Assembly: GCF_003719195.1 (NCBI RefSeq)
Contig: NZ_CP024996.1
Coordinates: 310,001 to 374,000 of the forward strand
DNA from: Herbaspirillum rubrisubalbicans
Lineage (GTDB): Bacteria > Pseudomonadota > Gammaproteobacteria > Burkholderiales > Burkholderiaceae_D
Direction: 5' to 3'
Length of the DNA stretch: 64,000 nt
The position numbers were made by a program, and so were the translations under genes. Position 1 is the first letter of the stretch, and each line of letters begins with the position of its first letter. Positions 8,571-18,700 of this stretch are shown in pieces. The notes below the pieces were generated by a model, which was given only the letters and a program-made list of their open reading frames with translations, was not told the origin of the DNA and searched no databases.

Positions 8571-10234
8571 GTGTCCAGGCCAACATGCACGAGCTGGCGC
8601 CTACCGCTGGCGAGCACCGCGACATCGCCTACCGGCTGGAGCGACTGACCGATCTGTGCCGCGAGCTGGGCAGCAACCGCGACATCCCCATGTTGCTCGA
8701 ACGCATCCTGCTGACCGCGCGCGACATCACCCGCGCCGATGGCGGCACGCTCTATCGCACCACCGACAATGGCGAGGCGCTGCGTTTCGATATCTCGGTC
8801 AACCAGACCCTGAAGATGCACCAGGGCGGCAGCAGCGGCCGCGCCGTCTCCACGCCCGAGATTGCTCTCACGCTGCCCGATGGCCAGCCCAATCTGAGCG
8901 CGGTGGCCGCCTACGCCGCCAATACCCGTCACTCGGTCAACATTGGCGACGTGTACCAGGCCAGTGGCTTCAATTTCAATGGAATGCGGCTCTTCGATGA
9001 GAAATATGGTTACCGCTCCAAGTCCATCCTGACCGTGCCGATGCAGGATCACGAGGGTGAACTGGTGGGCGTGTTGCAGCTCATCAATGCGATCGATCCC
9101 GACACTGGCGAGCCGCAGCCCTTCTCCGAGACCGATCAGCGCTTCATCGAAGCATTGGCGTCGCAGGCGGCCATGGCGATGACCAACCAGCAGTTGATCG
9201 GGCGCCTGGAAAACCTGTTCGAAAGCCTGATCAAGCTCATCAATATCGGTATCGGTGCCAAATCACCTCACACCGGTCGTCACTGCGAGCAGGTACCGCA
9301 ACTGGCGATGATGCTGGCCGAGGCTGCGCACAACACCACCGAAGGTCCGCTGGCGGACTTCCGTATGACCGACGCCGACCGCCGCGAATTATGGCTGGCC
9401 GGACTGCTGCACGATTGCGGCAAGATCGGCACGCCCAGCCACATCGTGGAAAAGGCGACCAAGCTGGAAACCATTTTCGACCGCATCCACCTCGTCGATA
9501 CCCGTTTCGAAGTCGTCAAGCGCGATGCCGAGATCGCACTGTTGCAGCAAAAACTGGCTCTGGGCGCGGCCTTGACCCCGGCCCGCGCAGCCGAGCTGGA
9601 TGCAGCCTTCCAGGCCGAGCTGGCCAAGCTGGATGAGGAGCGCGCCTTCCTGCGCAAGATCAACTACGGCACCGAAGGAATGCGCCCGGAAGACCAGCAG
9701 CGCGTGCTGGACATCGCCGCGCGCACCTGGCGCGGCCCGGATGGCCAACTGCGCCAGTTGCTCGACGATGAAGAAGCGAGCAACCTGCGCATTCGCGCCG
9801 GCACCCTCAACGATGAAGAACGCGCCATCATCAACAACCACATCGTCATCACCATCAAGATGCTGGAATCCTTGCCCTGGCCCAAGCAACTGGCCCGTGT
9901 GACCGAGTTTGCCGGCGGCCATCACGAGCGCATGGATGGCAAGGGCTATCCCAAGGGACTCACGCGCGAGCAGATGTCGGTGCAGGCGCGTATCATGGCC
10001 GTGGCCGATATCTTCGAGGCGGTGACCGCCGTTGACCGCCCCTACAAGCGTGGCAATACGCTCAATGAGGCGGTGGAGATCCTGGCCGGTTTCAAGGCGC
10101 GTGACCACATCGACCCTGACCTGTTCGACCTGTTCGTGCGGGAACGCATCTATGAAAAGTATGCCGCCCAATTCATGCATCCCAGCCAGATCGACGAAGT
10201 CGACCTGTCGCGTATTCCCGGTCACGGGGGCTGA
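8567..10234 (+). CDS. GAF / HD-GYP domain cyclic-di-GMP phosphodiesterase
   Basis: This 555-residue cytoplasmic protein has an N-terminal GAF sensor domain (about 20-190) and a C-terminal HD-GYP domain, the class that hydrolyses c-di-GMP. The HD pair is H282-D283 in LLHDCGKIG and the GYP motif is 460-462 in HHERMDGKGYP; the downstream ADIFEAVTAVDRPYK is also intact. HD and GYP are about 178 residues apart, well over the usual 60-65, because about 110 mostly helical residues are inserted between them. ATG 8567 has an excellent GGAAGGAGG site and overlaps the stop of a 27-codon ORF. With all motifs kept, it is probably an active phosphodiesterase whose signal comes through GAF. Confidence 0.87.
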   Translation: MSVQANMHELAPTAGEHRDIAYRLERLTDLCRELGSNRDIPMLLERILLTARDITRADGGTLYRTTDNGEALRFDISVNQTLKMHQGGSSGRAVSTPEIALTLPDGQPNLSAVAAYAANTRHSVNIGDVYQASGFNFNGMRLFDEKYGYRSKSILTVPMQDHEGELVGVLQLINAIDPDTGEPQPFSETDQRFIEALASQAAMAMTNQQLIGRLENLFESLIKLINIGIGAKSPHTGRHCEQVPQLAMMLAEAAHNTTEGPLADFRMTDADRRELWLAGLLHDCGKIGTPSHIVEKATKLETIFDRIHLVDTRFEVVKRDAEIALLQQKLALGAALTPARAAELDAAFQAELAKLDEERAFLRKINYGTEGMRPEDQQRVLDIAARTWRGPDGQLRQLLDDEEASNLRIRAGTLNDEERAIINNHIVITIKMLESLPWPKQLARVTEFAGGHHERMDGKGYPKGLTREQMSVQARIMAVADIFEAVTAVDRPYKRGNTLNEAVEILAGFKARDHIDPDLFDLFVRERIYEKYAAQFMHPSQIDEVDLSRIPGHGG

Positions 10235-10342
10235 AAACGCAACGGTTGCGCCTAGCTGGGTTATGCTGATGGCTGCATAAAGTGTCCCAGTCATTGAAGA
10301 CGCATTCGCGCCTTGCGATTGCGCATCGAGGAAAAGCATCAC

Positions 10343-11917
10343 GTGTCCCAGGCAGTAACCCGATCTTCCGCTCCCGTCAGCCCACCCGCCAGTTTCCTGC
10401 GCCGCCATTGGCGCGGTGATTATTCGCTGGGCCGCTCCTATTGGCTGCATACCGTACTGCTGACGTCGCTGGTGCCGGCGCTGGCCATCTCGGTGCTGGC
10501 GCGCCTGACCAACGACATGCCGGCCCGCTATGGCATGGCCGGCGTGCTGGGCATCGCCGGTTTCAGCTACCTGGCCTGGACCTGGGGCGTATGCGGCTGC
10601 TGGCGCTCGGCCAGCAAGCACGTGGGCCGCGGTGGCCGACGTTGGGCCGAGGTGGTGGTCAAGTTCCTGATCCTGTGCGGCGTCATCAGTATGGCCACCA
10701 GCACGTGGCGTGCCGCCCATTCGCTACGTGAACAATTTGACATCGCCCTGGGCAAGCAGCTCGGTCCGCCCGTGGTCTATCAGGTACGGGTGGATGGCAA
10801 GTCGGTGCTGCTGCAAGGAGGGATGAACGATGGAGCAGCCGCTGGCCTGGATGCCATTTTGCAGCAGAACCCGAGCGTGACCACGGTGGTACTGTATTCT
10901 GCCGGCGGCTGGGTGCGTGAGGGCAAGCTGGTGGGCGAGGTGATCCGCCGTCGCCACCTCAATACCTACGTGGAGCAGGAGTGCTCTTCCTCCTGCACGC
11001 TGGCCTTCCTGGCCGGTCGCGACCGCGCCATGGACCCGCGCGCGCACATCGGCTTTCATACGCTCTATACGGTCGGCGGCGATGACCGCATCAACAAGAG
11101 CTTCGACCGCAAGCTGACCTTCGACACCTATGGCAAGCTGGGCCTGCCGCATGAGTTCATCGAACGCATCGCCGACACCCCCGCGGCCCAGAGCTGGTAC
11201 CCGGAACTGGGCCAGTTGCTGCAAGCCGGGGTGTTGACCCGCCTGGCGCCTGGCGGCGAGACCGCCCAGATCGCCACCATCGCCACCTCGCGCGACATCC
11301 TGGAGGCCGAATTCAAGAAGGGCGCCCTGTTCGACATCATGGCGCGCTACCACCCGGCTGATTTCGCCCGCACCATCGACCTGGCCTGGGCCAAGGTGCA
11401 GGCGCACGCTTCGGATGCCGAGATCCTGGCAGTGGGACGCGAGCAGATCGGACTGCTGAGCCGGCGCCTGCTGCCGATTGCCTCGGACCAATCGCTGGCC
11501 GAATTCCAACAATTGCTGCTTGATGAAGCCCTGGCCCTGCGCGGCATCAGCGCGGCGGCCTGCACCGAGCTGATCTATCCGCGCTCGCGTGCCGATGCCG
11601 CAGCCGGTCGCGAGGCGCCGCAATCGGTGCTGCCGCAGGAATTCGCCAATCGCGAGCAACAGATGACCCAGCGCCTGCTGCGTGATGCCGATCCGGCCAA
11701 TGCCGGCCGCTACAGCCTGGCCGAGCGCACCCGCGTCATCCGCAAGGCCCTGGCGCCGTTGACCCAGGAGCAATTGAAACTGCTGTCCTCGCCGCTGCGC
11801 CGCCAGGCCGACCCCGATGCCACCTGCGATGCTTCCATCGCCTACCTGCAGGCGGTCAACCAGTTGCCCCCGGAGGATAAGCGCATGGCCCTGCGGGTGT
11901 TGTATTCCCGCCCATAG
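10343..11917 (+). CDS. Membrane-anchored ClpP/crotonase-fold protein of unknown function
   Basis: This protein has 524 residues from GTG 10343 (GAGGA upstream at 10328-10332); TTG 10313 is possible. The N-terminal part has about three hydrophobic segments (roughly residues 25-125 with a Cys/Trp/Arg-rich loop), then a ClpP-like fold: a V-L-Y-S-A-G-G turn, an oxyanion-type segment and ECSSSCTLAFLAGRDR, followed by HIGFHTLYT. The Cys-flanked S-S-S stretch sits where ClpP-family enzymes hold the catalytic Ser, and the His of GFH could complete a dyad. This resembles the COG3904 'predicted periplasmic' family. The C-terminal 200 residues are helical with no family I know. The substrate is unknown. 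It stands alone between the HD-GYP and SulP genes. Confidence 0.7.
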   Translation: MSQAVTRSSAPVSPPASFLRRHWRGDYSLGRSYWLHTVLLTSLVPALAISVLARLTNDMPARYGMAGVLGIAGFSYLAWTWGVCGCWRSASKHVGRGGRRWAEVVVKFLILCGVISMATSTWRAAHSLREQFDIALGKQLGPPVVYQVRVDGKSVLLQGGMNDGAAAGLDAILQQNPSVTTVVLYSAGGWVREGKLVGEVIRRRHLNTYVEQECSSSCTLAFLAGRDRAMDPRAHIGFHTLYTVGGDDRINKSFDRKLTFDTYGKLGLPHEFIERIADTPAAQSWYPELGQLLQAGVLTRLAPGGETAQIATIATSRDILEAEFKKGALFDIMARYHPADFARTIDLAWAKVQAHASDAEILAVGREQIGLLSRRLLPIASDQSLAEFQQLLLDEALALRGISAAACTELIYPRSRADAAAGREAPQSVLPQEFANREQQMTQRLLRDADPANAGRYSLAERTRVIRKALAPLTQEQLKLLSSPLRRQADPDATCDASIAYLQAVNQLPPEDKRMALRVLYSRP

Positions 11918-11944
11918 CACCTCGGCGGGGATGCTGCATTGCGG

Positions 11945-11950
11945 TAAAAT
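11945..11950 (+). promoter_or_regulatory. Possible -10 element for the SulP gene
   Basis: TAAAAT at 11945-11950 lies in a GC-rich gap. No good -35 is visible 16-18 bp upstream. If used, the leader before ATG 12077 would be about 120 bases. Confidence 0.3.
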
Positions 11951-12076
11951 GCGGGCTCACCTCATGCCAGCCGCGCGACCTGTTGCGTATGACATCCCGG
12001 CGTGTCTCACCTGATGTACCGCTTGTCGTTCTCTTTTTTCGCAGCGCCCCTGGCTGCGCCTGCTCACTCCCTGCCC

Positions 12077-13561
12077 ATGACGACCATCGCCACTCCCCCT
12101 TCGCGCCTGCGCGAGCTGCGCCAGAACGTACTGGCCGGACTGACCACCTCCTTCGCCCTGGTGCCCGAGTGCATTGCCTTCGCCTTGGTGGCGCAATTGA
12201 ATCCGCTCATGGGTTTGTATGGCGCCTTCTTCATCTGCACCATCACCGCGCTCTTCGGTGGCCGCCCCGGCATGATCTCCGGCGCGGCAGGCTCGATGGC
12301 GGTAGTGATCGTGGCGCTGGTGGTGCAGCATGGCGCGCAATATTTCCTGGCCACGGTGGTGCTGTCGGGGCTGATCATGCTGGCCTTCGGCGCACTCAGG
12401 CTGGGCAAGCTGGTGCGCATGGTGCCGCATCCGGTGATGCTGGGATTCGTCAATGGCCTGGCCATCGTGATCGCCCTGTCGCAGCTCGAACATTTCCGCC
12501 TCCATACCGACTCCGGGCTGCATTGGCTGCAGGGCTCGGCCCTGCTCATCATGATCGGGCTGACGCTGGCCACCATGCTGATAGTATGGCTGCTGCCGCG
12601 CGTGACCAAGGCCATCCCGCCAGCCCTGGCAGCCATCCTCACGGTCGGCCTGGTGACCTACGTCAGCGGCCTGCACACCCGTACCCTGGGCGACATGGCG
12701 CAGATTGCCGGCGGCTTGCCACCCTTGCATTGGCCCAGCGTGCCGCTGAACCTGGAGACCTTGCGCATCGTCGGTCCCTATGCGGTATTGATGGCCATCG
12801 TCGGCCTGCTGGAAACGCTGCTGACCTTCAATCTCACCGATGAAATCACCGCCAGCCGCGGCCAGCCCAACCGCGAATGTCTGGCGCTGGGCGCGGCCAA
12901 CATCGTCTCGGGCCTGTTCGGCGGCATGGGCGGCTGCGCCATGATCGGCCAGACCATGATCAACCTTGGCTCGGGCGGCCGTTCGCGTCTGTCCGGCGTG
13001 GTGGCGGGCGTGATGATCCTGTTGTTCATCCTGTTCCTGTCGCCGGCCATCGAGCGCATCCCGCTGGCGGCGCTGGCCGGGGTCATGTTCGTGGTGGCGC
13101 AGGAAACCTTCGCCTGGGGTTCGCTGCGGGTGCTGGGCAAGGTGCCCAGGAGCGATGCGTTGGTCATCATCGCCGTGACCATCATCACGGTCTTCACCGA
13201 CCTGGCCGTGGCAGTGCTGTGCGGCATCGTGATTGCCGCGCTCAACTTCGCCTGGCAACACGCGCGCGAAGTGCGCGCCGAGCAGCGCGACGAGGCAGAC
13301 GGCAGCCGCACCTACCTGCCGCATGGCACCCTCTTCTTTGCCTCCACCACCCGCTTCCTGGAATTGTTCGATACCCAGAATGACCCGCAGCAGGTCACGC
13401 TGGATTGCCGTTATCTGCGCCTGGCCGACCACTCCGCCATCGCCGCCGTGCAGACCCTGGCCGAGCGCTATGTGCGCGCCGGCAAGGTATTGCGCGTGGT
13501 GGCCCTGTCGCAGCGTTGCAGCCAGTTGCTGCAGCGGGCCGGGTTGCCGGACGTGGCCTGA
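12077..13561 (+). CDS. SulP family inorganic anion transporter
   Basis: This 494-residue inner-membrane protein has 10-12 hydrophobic segments. The N-terminal L-R-x-N-V-L-A-G-L-T-x-x-x-x-L-V-P-E segment and the SGAAGSMAVVI, GFVNGLAI and MGGCAMIGQTMINL motifs are typical of SulP/SLC26 carriers of sulfate, bicarbonate or other anions. The C-terminus has a short STAS domain (about residues 400-494). In-frame starts at 12002 (GTG) and 12014 would add 21-25 residues; none of the three has a clear ribosome-binding site, and I prefer 12077 because family alignment begins soon after. There is no neighbouring carbonic anhydrase or sulfur gene to suggest the anion. Confidence 0.86.
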   Translation: MTTIATPPSRLRELRQNVLAGLTTSFALVPECIAFALVAQLNPLMGLYGAFFICTITALFGGRPGMISGAAGSMAVVIVALVVQHGAQYFLATVVLSGLIMLAFGALRLGKLVRMVPHPVMLGFVNGLAIVIALSQLEHFRLHTDSGLHWLQGSALLIMIGLTLATMLIVWLLPRVTKAIPPALAAILTVGLVTYVSGLHTRTLGDMAQIAGGLPPLHWPSVPLNLETLRIVGPYAVLMAIVGLLETLLTFNLTDEITASRGQPNRECLALGAANIVSGLFGGMGGCAMIGQTMINLGSGGRSRLSGVVAGVMILLFILFLSPAIERIPLAALAGVMFVVAQETFAWGSLRVLGKVPRSDALVIIAVTIITVFTDLAVAVLCGIVIAALNFAWQHAREVRAEQRDEADGSRTYLPHGTLFFASTTRFLELFDTQNDPQQVTLDCRYLRLADHSAIAAVQTLAERYVRAGKVLRVVALSQRCSQLLQRAGLPDVA

Positions 13562-13581
13562 CGCATCACTGCGCCAGACGT

Positions 13582-13614
13582 AAAAAAGCCCGCCTCAGCT
13601 TGCGCACGGCGGGC
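13582..13614 (-). terminator. Rho-independent terminator of the DUF1993 gene
   Basis: GCCCGCC (13588-13594) pairs with GGCGGGC (13608-13614). Reading the minus strand, the stem is followed by a run of six T (complement of A at 13582-13587). On the plus strand the U-tract is missing, so the SulP gene is served less well. Confidence 0.8.
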
Positions 13615-13659
13615 CAAAGTACCACGGGAAATCTTGCTGCGGGACCAACCCGGCTCCGC

Positions 13660-14163
13660 CTACAAATTCAGGAAATCCATCTTCCCCAGCTTCACGCCCT
13701 GGTTACGCAGGATGGCGTAGGCCGTGGTCACATGGAACAGGAAGTTGGGCAGACCGAAGTCGGTCAGGTACTGCTGGGCAGTCATGGTGCATTCCTCACC
13801 ACGCAGCTTCATGGTCACGGCCCGTTCTTCCTGGCCATTGATGGCATCGGCCGGGATTGCTTCGAGGAAGACGATGGTCTTGTTGATGCGCGCCTGCAAG
13901 TCGTCGAAGCTGGCTTCCTCATCCGCAAAGGCCGGTGCGGCCACGCCCGAGAGGCGGCTGGCGCTGGCCTTGGCGGTATCGCTGGCGCGCTGGACCTGGC
14001 CGATCAGCGGCAACATGTCTTCATACAGGCGTGCCGATAGCAGTTGCTGATGATCGATCTGCTGTGCTTGGGCATGTTGCTCGGCCTTCTCCAGCAGGCT
14101 GGACAAGGTGTTGAGGCCGTGGATCAGCATCGGGATGCTGACCTGATACAAAGTAATGGACAT
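13660..14163 (-). CDS. DUF1993 domain protein
   Basis: This 167-residue soluble protein matches the whole length of the DUF1993 family (DinB/YfiT-like four-helix fold). It has the typical start Q-V-S-I-P-M-L-I-H-G-L-x-x-L, the LLSARLYEDMLPLIGQVQRASD helix and the conserved C-terminal LPNFLFHVTTAYAILRNQGV. The function of the family is unknown; metal-binding DinB-like proteins include thiol transferases, but the His set here is not diagnostic. It is a single gene with its own terminator, upstream of nothing obviously related. Confidence 0.82.
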   Translation of the reverse strand: MSITLYQVSIPMLIHGLNTLSSLLEKAEQHAQAQQIDHQQLLSARLYEDMLPLIGQVQRASDTAKASASRLSGVAAPAFADEEASFDDLQARINKTIVFLEAIPADAINGQEERAVTMKLRGEECTMTAQQYLTDFGLPNFLFHVTTAYAILRNQGVKLGKMDFLNL

Positions 14164-14225
14164 GACGGTTTCTGTTTCTGGTTGAGTGAGTGAACGAGAG
14201 GACTAGTCGTCAGAGCTCTGACATG

Positions 14226-15740
14226 TTACTTGGCCGAGGACAATTGCGTGTCCGGTCCACCCCAGCCGCCGCCCAGGGCGCGGATCAGGTTCACGGTGGA
14301 ACGTGCACGCTCGCCATCCAACGTCACCGAAGCGCGCTGCTGTTGCAGCACGGTGCGGTCGGCATCGATGACGTCGAAGTAGCTCACCGCGCCTTCGCGA
14401 TACTGCGTGTGCGAGAGGTGCGCCGCGCGCGTCGACGCGGCCACCGCTTCATCCTGGGCGCGGTTCTGCTCATCCAGGATGCGCAAGTTGGCCAGGTTGT
14501 CTTCCACTTCGCGGAAGGCGTTCAAGACCGTGCCGCGATAGGTGGCCACCTGCTCTTCATAGCTGGCCCGTGCGCGATCCACCCCGGCCTGGCGGCGACC
14601 GCCGTCAAAGATCGGCATCGACAAGGCCGTGCCCACCAGTGGACCCAGCAGGAAGGTGCGGCTGGACCAGTTGAACAGGTCACCCAATTGCGCCGACTCA
14701 TAACCCAGGCCACCGGTCAGGTTCAGACTGGGGAAGAAGGCCGACTTGGCCACGCCCACGCGGGCGTTGGCGGCGGCCATGGCGCGTTCGGCGGCGGCGA
14801 TGTCGGGCCGGCGTTCCAGCAGCGTCGAGGGCAGGCCGGCGGGTACCGTGACGGCCAGACGGGTCAGCGGTTGCGGCGGCAGCGAAAACTCGGCCGGGGT
14901 GCGGCCCAGCAGGATCGCTAGCGCATGTTCGGCGGTGGCGCGCTGGCGCGCGATGCCCAGCGCTTCCGACTGCGCCGAGGCCAGTTCGGCACGGGCGCGG
15001 GCCACATCCACTTCGCTGATGTCGCCTTCATCGAAACGGCGCTGCACCAGGCGCAGCGATTCCTGGCGCAGGTCCACGGTGCCGCGATAGAGCTCGGCGG
15101 CGGCATCCAGTTCACGTACCTGGAAATACTGCTGTGCTACGTCAGCCTGCAAGGCCAGCAGCACCGAGTGGAACAGTGCCTCGCTGCGTTGAGCGTCGGC
15201 AGTGGCAGCATCGACCGTGGAGGCGACCCGGCCGAACAGGTCCACCTCATAAGAAACGTTCACTTGGGCGCGATACAGAGTGAATGGTTGTGTATTGGCA
15301 TCGGCCGGTAAGCCTTGCGAGGCGGGCGAAGTGCGCTGGCGGGTGGCGCCGACTCCTGTATCCACCTGGGGGAAGTAGCCCGAACGCGCATCGCGGGTCA
15401 GGGCGCGTGCCTGACCGAGGCGGGCGGCGGCAGCCTTGAGATCCTGGTTGGCTTGCTGGGCGGTATCTTCCAATGCATTCAACTTGTCATCGCCGAAGAT
15501 CTTCCACCATTGGCCACGGTGGATGTCTTCAGCCGGCTGGGCGGTCTTCCACTGGCTGCCGTTCGCGCCGGTCTGGGTGGTGGGCGCGGCTTCCTTGAAG
15601 GCGGCCGGGGTATCCACCGAGGGACGCTCGTAGGTCGGGGCCACCGAGCAGCCGGCCAGCACCAGCAGTGCCGCCAGCAGGGCCGAGCCGATGCGCACCG
15701 GGCGCAGCAGGCGGGTCATCGTGAGAGATTGGGTCATCAT
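14226..15740 (-). CDS. Outer-membrane channel lipoprotein of the RND efflux system (NodT/OprM family)
   Basis: This 504-residue protein is the outer-membrane exit duct of the tripartite pump encoded by the preceding two genes. A lipoprotein signal peptide ends L-V-L-A-G-C with the lipidated Cys near residue 30, followed by two OEP repeats (about 75-270 and 285-490). The family motifs E-V-D-L-F-G-R, RRPDIAAAERAMAAANARVGVAKS and Q-Y-R-E-G-x-V-x-Y-F-D-V-x-x-A are all present. I chose ATG 15740, which has GGAG upstream, over ATG 15758, which has none. It is 33 bases after the pump gene in the llpE-adaptor-pump-channel operon; the equivalent in Burkholderia is OpcM/OprC. Confidence 0.88.
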   Translation of the reverse strand: MMTQSLTMTRLLRPVRIGSALLAALLVLAGCSVAPTYERPSVDTPAAFKEAAPTTQTGANGSQWKTAQPAEDIHRGQWWKIFGDDKLNALEDTAQQANQDLKAAAARLGQARALTRDARSGYFPQVDTGVGATRQRTSPASQGLPADANTQPFTLYRAQVNVSYEVDLFGRVASTVDAATADAQRSEALFHSVLLALQADVAQQYFQVRELDAAAELYRGTVDLRQESLRLVQRRFDEGDISEVDVARARAELASAQSEALGIARQRATAEHALAILLGRTPAEFSLPPQPLTRLAVTVPAGLPSTLLERRPDIAAAERAMAAANARVGVAKSAFFPSLNLTGGLGYESAQLGDLFNWSSRTFLLGPLVGTALSMPIFDGGRRQAGVDRARASYEEQVATYRGTVLNAFREVEDNLANLRILDEQNRAQDEAVAASTRAAHLSHTQYREGAVSYFDVIDADRTVLQQQRASVTLDGERARSTVNLIRALGGGWGGPDTQLSSAK

Positions 15741-15773
15741 TGTTCTTGCTCCATTCATGGGCTGATCCGCAGA

Positions 15774-18700
15774 TCAGCGATCATCCTGTGCGCCGGGGGC
15801 GGCGTGGCTCACTTGCGGGACGTGGGGGACGTGAGAACCGGCCGTCATCGGGGCTTCGTGATGCGAGGCCGAGTGCAGCGCACGGCGGTCGATGGTACGC
15901 AGCAGCACATAGAACACCGGGGTCAGGAACAACCCGAACAGCGTCACGCCCAACATGCCGAAGAACACCGCAATGCCCATCGCATGACGCATTTCCGAAC
16001 CGGCGCCGGTCGAGGTCACCAGCGGCACCACGCCCATGATGAAGGCGATGGAAGTCATCAGGATCGGGCGCAGACGCAGGCGGCTGGCTTCAATCGCAGC
16101 TTGTACGGCGCTGCGGCCCTGCATCTCCAGTTCGCGGGCGAATTCCACGATCAGGATGGCGTTCTTGGCCGACAGTCCCACCAACACCATCAGGCCGATC
16201 TGGGTGAAGATGTTGTTGTCGCCACGGGTCAGCCACACACCCGTCAGGGCGGCCAGGATGCTCATCGGCACGATCAGGATCACGGCCAGCGGCAGGGTAA
16301 GGCTTTCATACAAGGCGGCCAGCACCAGGAACACCAGCAGCACGCTGATCGGGAACACCCACACGCCGGCATTGCCTGCCAGGATCTTCTGATAGGTCAG
16401 GTCGGTCCATTCGAACTTGATGCCGCGCGGCAGGGTTGCTGCAGCCACGCGTTCGGCGGCAGCCTGGGCCTGGTCCGAGGAATAGCCGGGGGCCGGACCA
16501 CCGTTGATGTCGGCAGCGGTATAGCCGTTGTAGCGCACCACCATTTCCGGGCCGAAGGTCTGCTTGACCTTCACCACGGAAGACAGCGGCACCATCTCGC
16601 CGGCATCGTTGCGGGTCTTCAGTTGCGCGATGTCCTCGGCCTTGGCGCGGAAGGGTGCATCAGCCTGGGCCCGCACCTGATAGACGCGACCGAAGCGGTT
16701 GAAGTCGTTCACATACAGCGAACCCAGGTAGATCTGCATGGTGTTGAACACGTCGGTGACCGCGATGCCGAGTTGCTTGGCCTTCACACGGTCCAGTTCC
16801 ACGTCCAGTTGCGGCACGTTGATCTGGTAGCTGGAGAACATCGGGCCCAGCGCCGGCTCCTTGGCGGCGGCCTTCATGAAGGCTTGTGCGGCCTTGTCCA
16901 GTTCGGCGTAGCCCAGCGCACCGCGGTCTTCGATCTGCATCTTGAAACCACCCAGCGTGCCCAGGCCCATCACCGGTGGCGGCGGGAAGACGGCGGTGAA
17001 GGCTTCTTTGATGCTGCCGAATTTCTGGTTCAGCGAAGCGGCAATGGCGTTGCCCGATAGTTCCTTGCTCTTGCGTTCTTCGAAGGGCTTCAAGCCCACG
17101 AAGACGATGCCGGCTGAAGAGCTGTTGGTGAAACCGTTGATGGACAGGCCGGGGAAGGCGATGGCGCTGGCCACACCGGGTTCCTTCAACATGATGTCGC
17201 TCATCTTGCGCATCACTTCTTCACTGCGGTCGATCGAGGCGCCATTGGGCAGTTGCGCGAAGGCCACCAGGTATTGCTTGTCCTGGCCCGGCACGAAGCC
17301 GCCGGGGACGATGTAGGACACACCCAGGGTGGCTGCCAGCAGCAGCACGTACACGCCCATGGTGGCGCCCTTGCGCTTGATCACGCCGGTCACGCCGCCG
17401 CCGTAATTGTCGGAAGCGCGATTGAAGAAGCGGTTGAAGCCGATGAAGAAGCCACCCAGGAAACGGTCCATCTGGCGCGTCAGCCAGTCCGGCTTGTCGC
17501 CATGGCCCTTGAGCAGCAGGGCCGCCAGGGCCGGCGAGAGCGTGAGCGAGTTGAACGCCGAGATGACGGTAGAGATCGCAATGGTCATCGCGAACTGCTT
17601 GTAGAACTGGCCGGTCAGGCCGGTCATGAAGGCCAGCGGCACGAACACTGCGACCAGCGTCAGGGCAATGGCGATGATAGGGCCGGAGACTTCCTGCATG
17701 GCGCGATAGGTGGCCTCACGCGGCGAGAGGCCGGCGCTGATGTTGCGCTCCACGTTTTCCACCACCACGATGGCATCATCGACCACGATCCCGATGGCCA
17801 GCACCATGCCGAACAGCGACAGCGCATTGATGGTGTAGCCAAAGCCCAGCATCAGCGAGAAGGTACCGATGATCGACACCGGCACGGCCAACAGCGGAAT
17901 GATGGAGGCGCGCCAGGTCTGCAGGAAGATGATCACCACGATCACCACCAGCGCAATAGCTTCCAGCAGGGTGTGCACTACCGCTTCGATGGAGGCGCGC
18001 ACGAACTGGGTCGGGTCATAGACGATGCTGTAGCTGACCGAGCTGGGGAAGTCGGCCGACAATTCCTTCATCGCCGCCCGCACCTGGGTCGAGACCTCCA
18101 GCGCATTGGCACCGGGCGCCTGGAAGATGGGGATGGCCACGGCCGGCTTGTTGTCCAGCAGCGAGCGCAGGCCATATTCGGAGGCAGCCAGTTCCACGCG
18201 GGCGACGTCGCCCAGGCGGGTGGTGGCGCCATCGGGCGAAGCCTTCAGGATGATGTCGCGGAATTCGCCGTCAGTCTTCAAGCGACCCTGGGCGTTCACC
18301 GACAGTTGCAGCGGTGTCTCCGGCGAGCTGGGCGAAGCGCCGATCACACCGGCGGCCACCTGCACGTTCTGCTCGCGGATGGCACGCACCACATCGCTGG
18401 CCGTCAGACCACGCTGCGCTACCTTGTTGGGATCGAGCCAGACCCGCATGGCGTAATTGCCCGAACCGAACAGGCCCACTTCACCCACACCTTGGATACG
18501 CGCCAGACGATCCTTGACGTTGAGCACCGCATAGTTGCGCAGGTAGGTGGTGTCGTAGCGGTTATCAGGCGAGGTCAGGTGCACCACCATGGTCAGCGTG
18601 GGCGAGGACTTGAGCGTGGTCACACCCAGCCGCTGCACGTCTTCCGGCAGCCGCGGCAGGGCTTGCGAGACGCGGTTCTGCACCAGTTGCTGGGCTTTGT

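Noticed and set aside
11957-13432. 491-codon minus-strand frame opposite the SulP gene
   Set aside because: Shadow frame with His/Gln-rich low-complexity translation and no family match.
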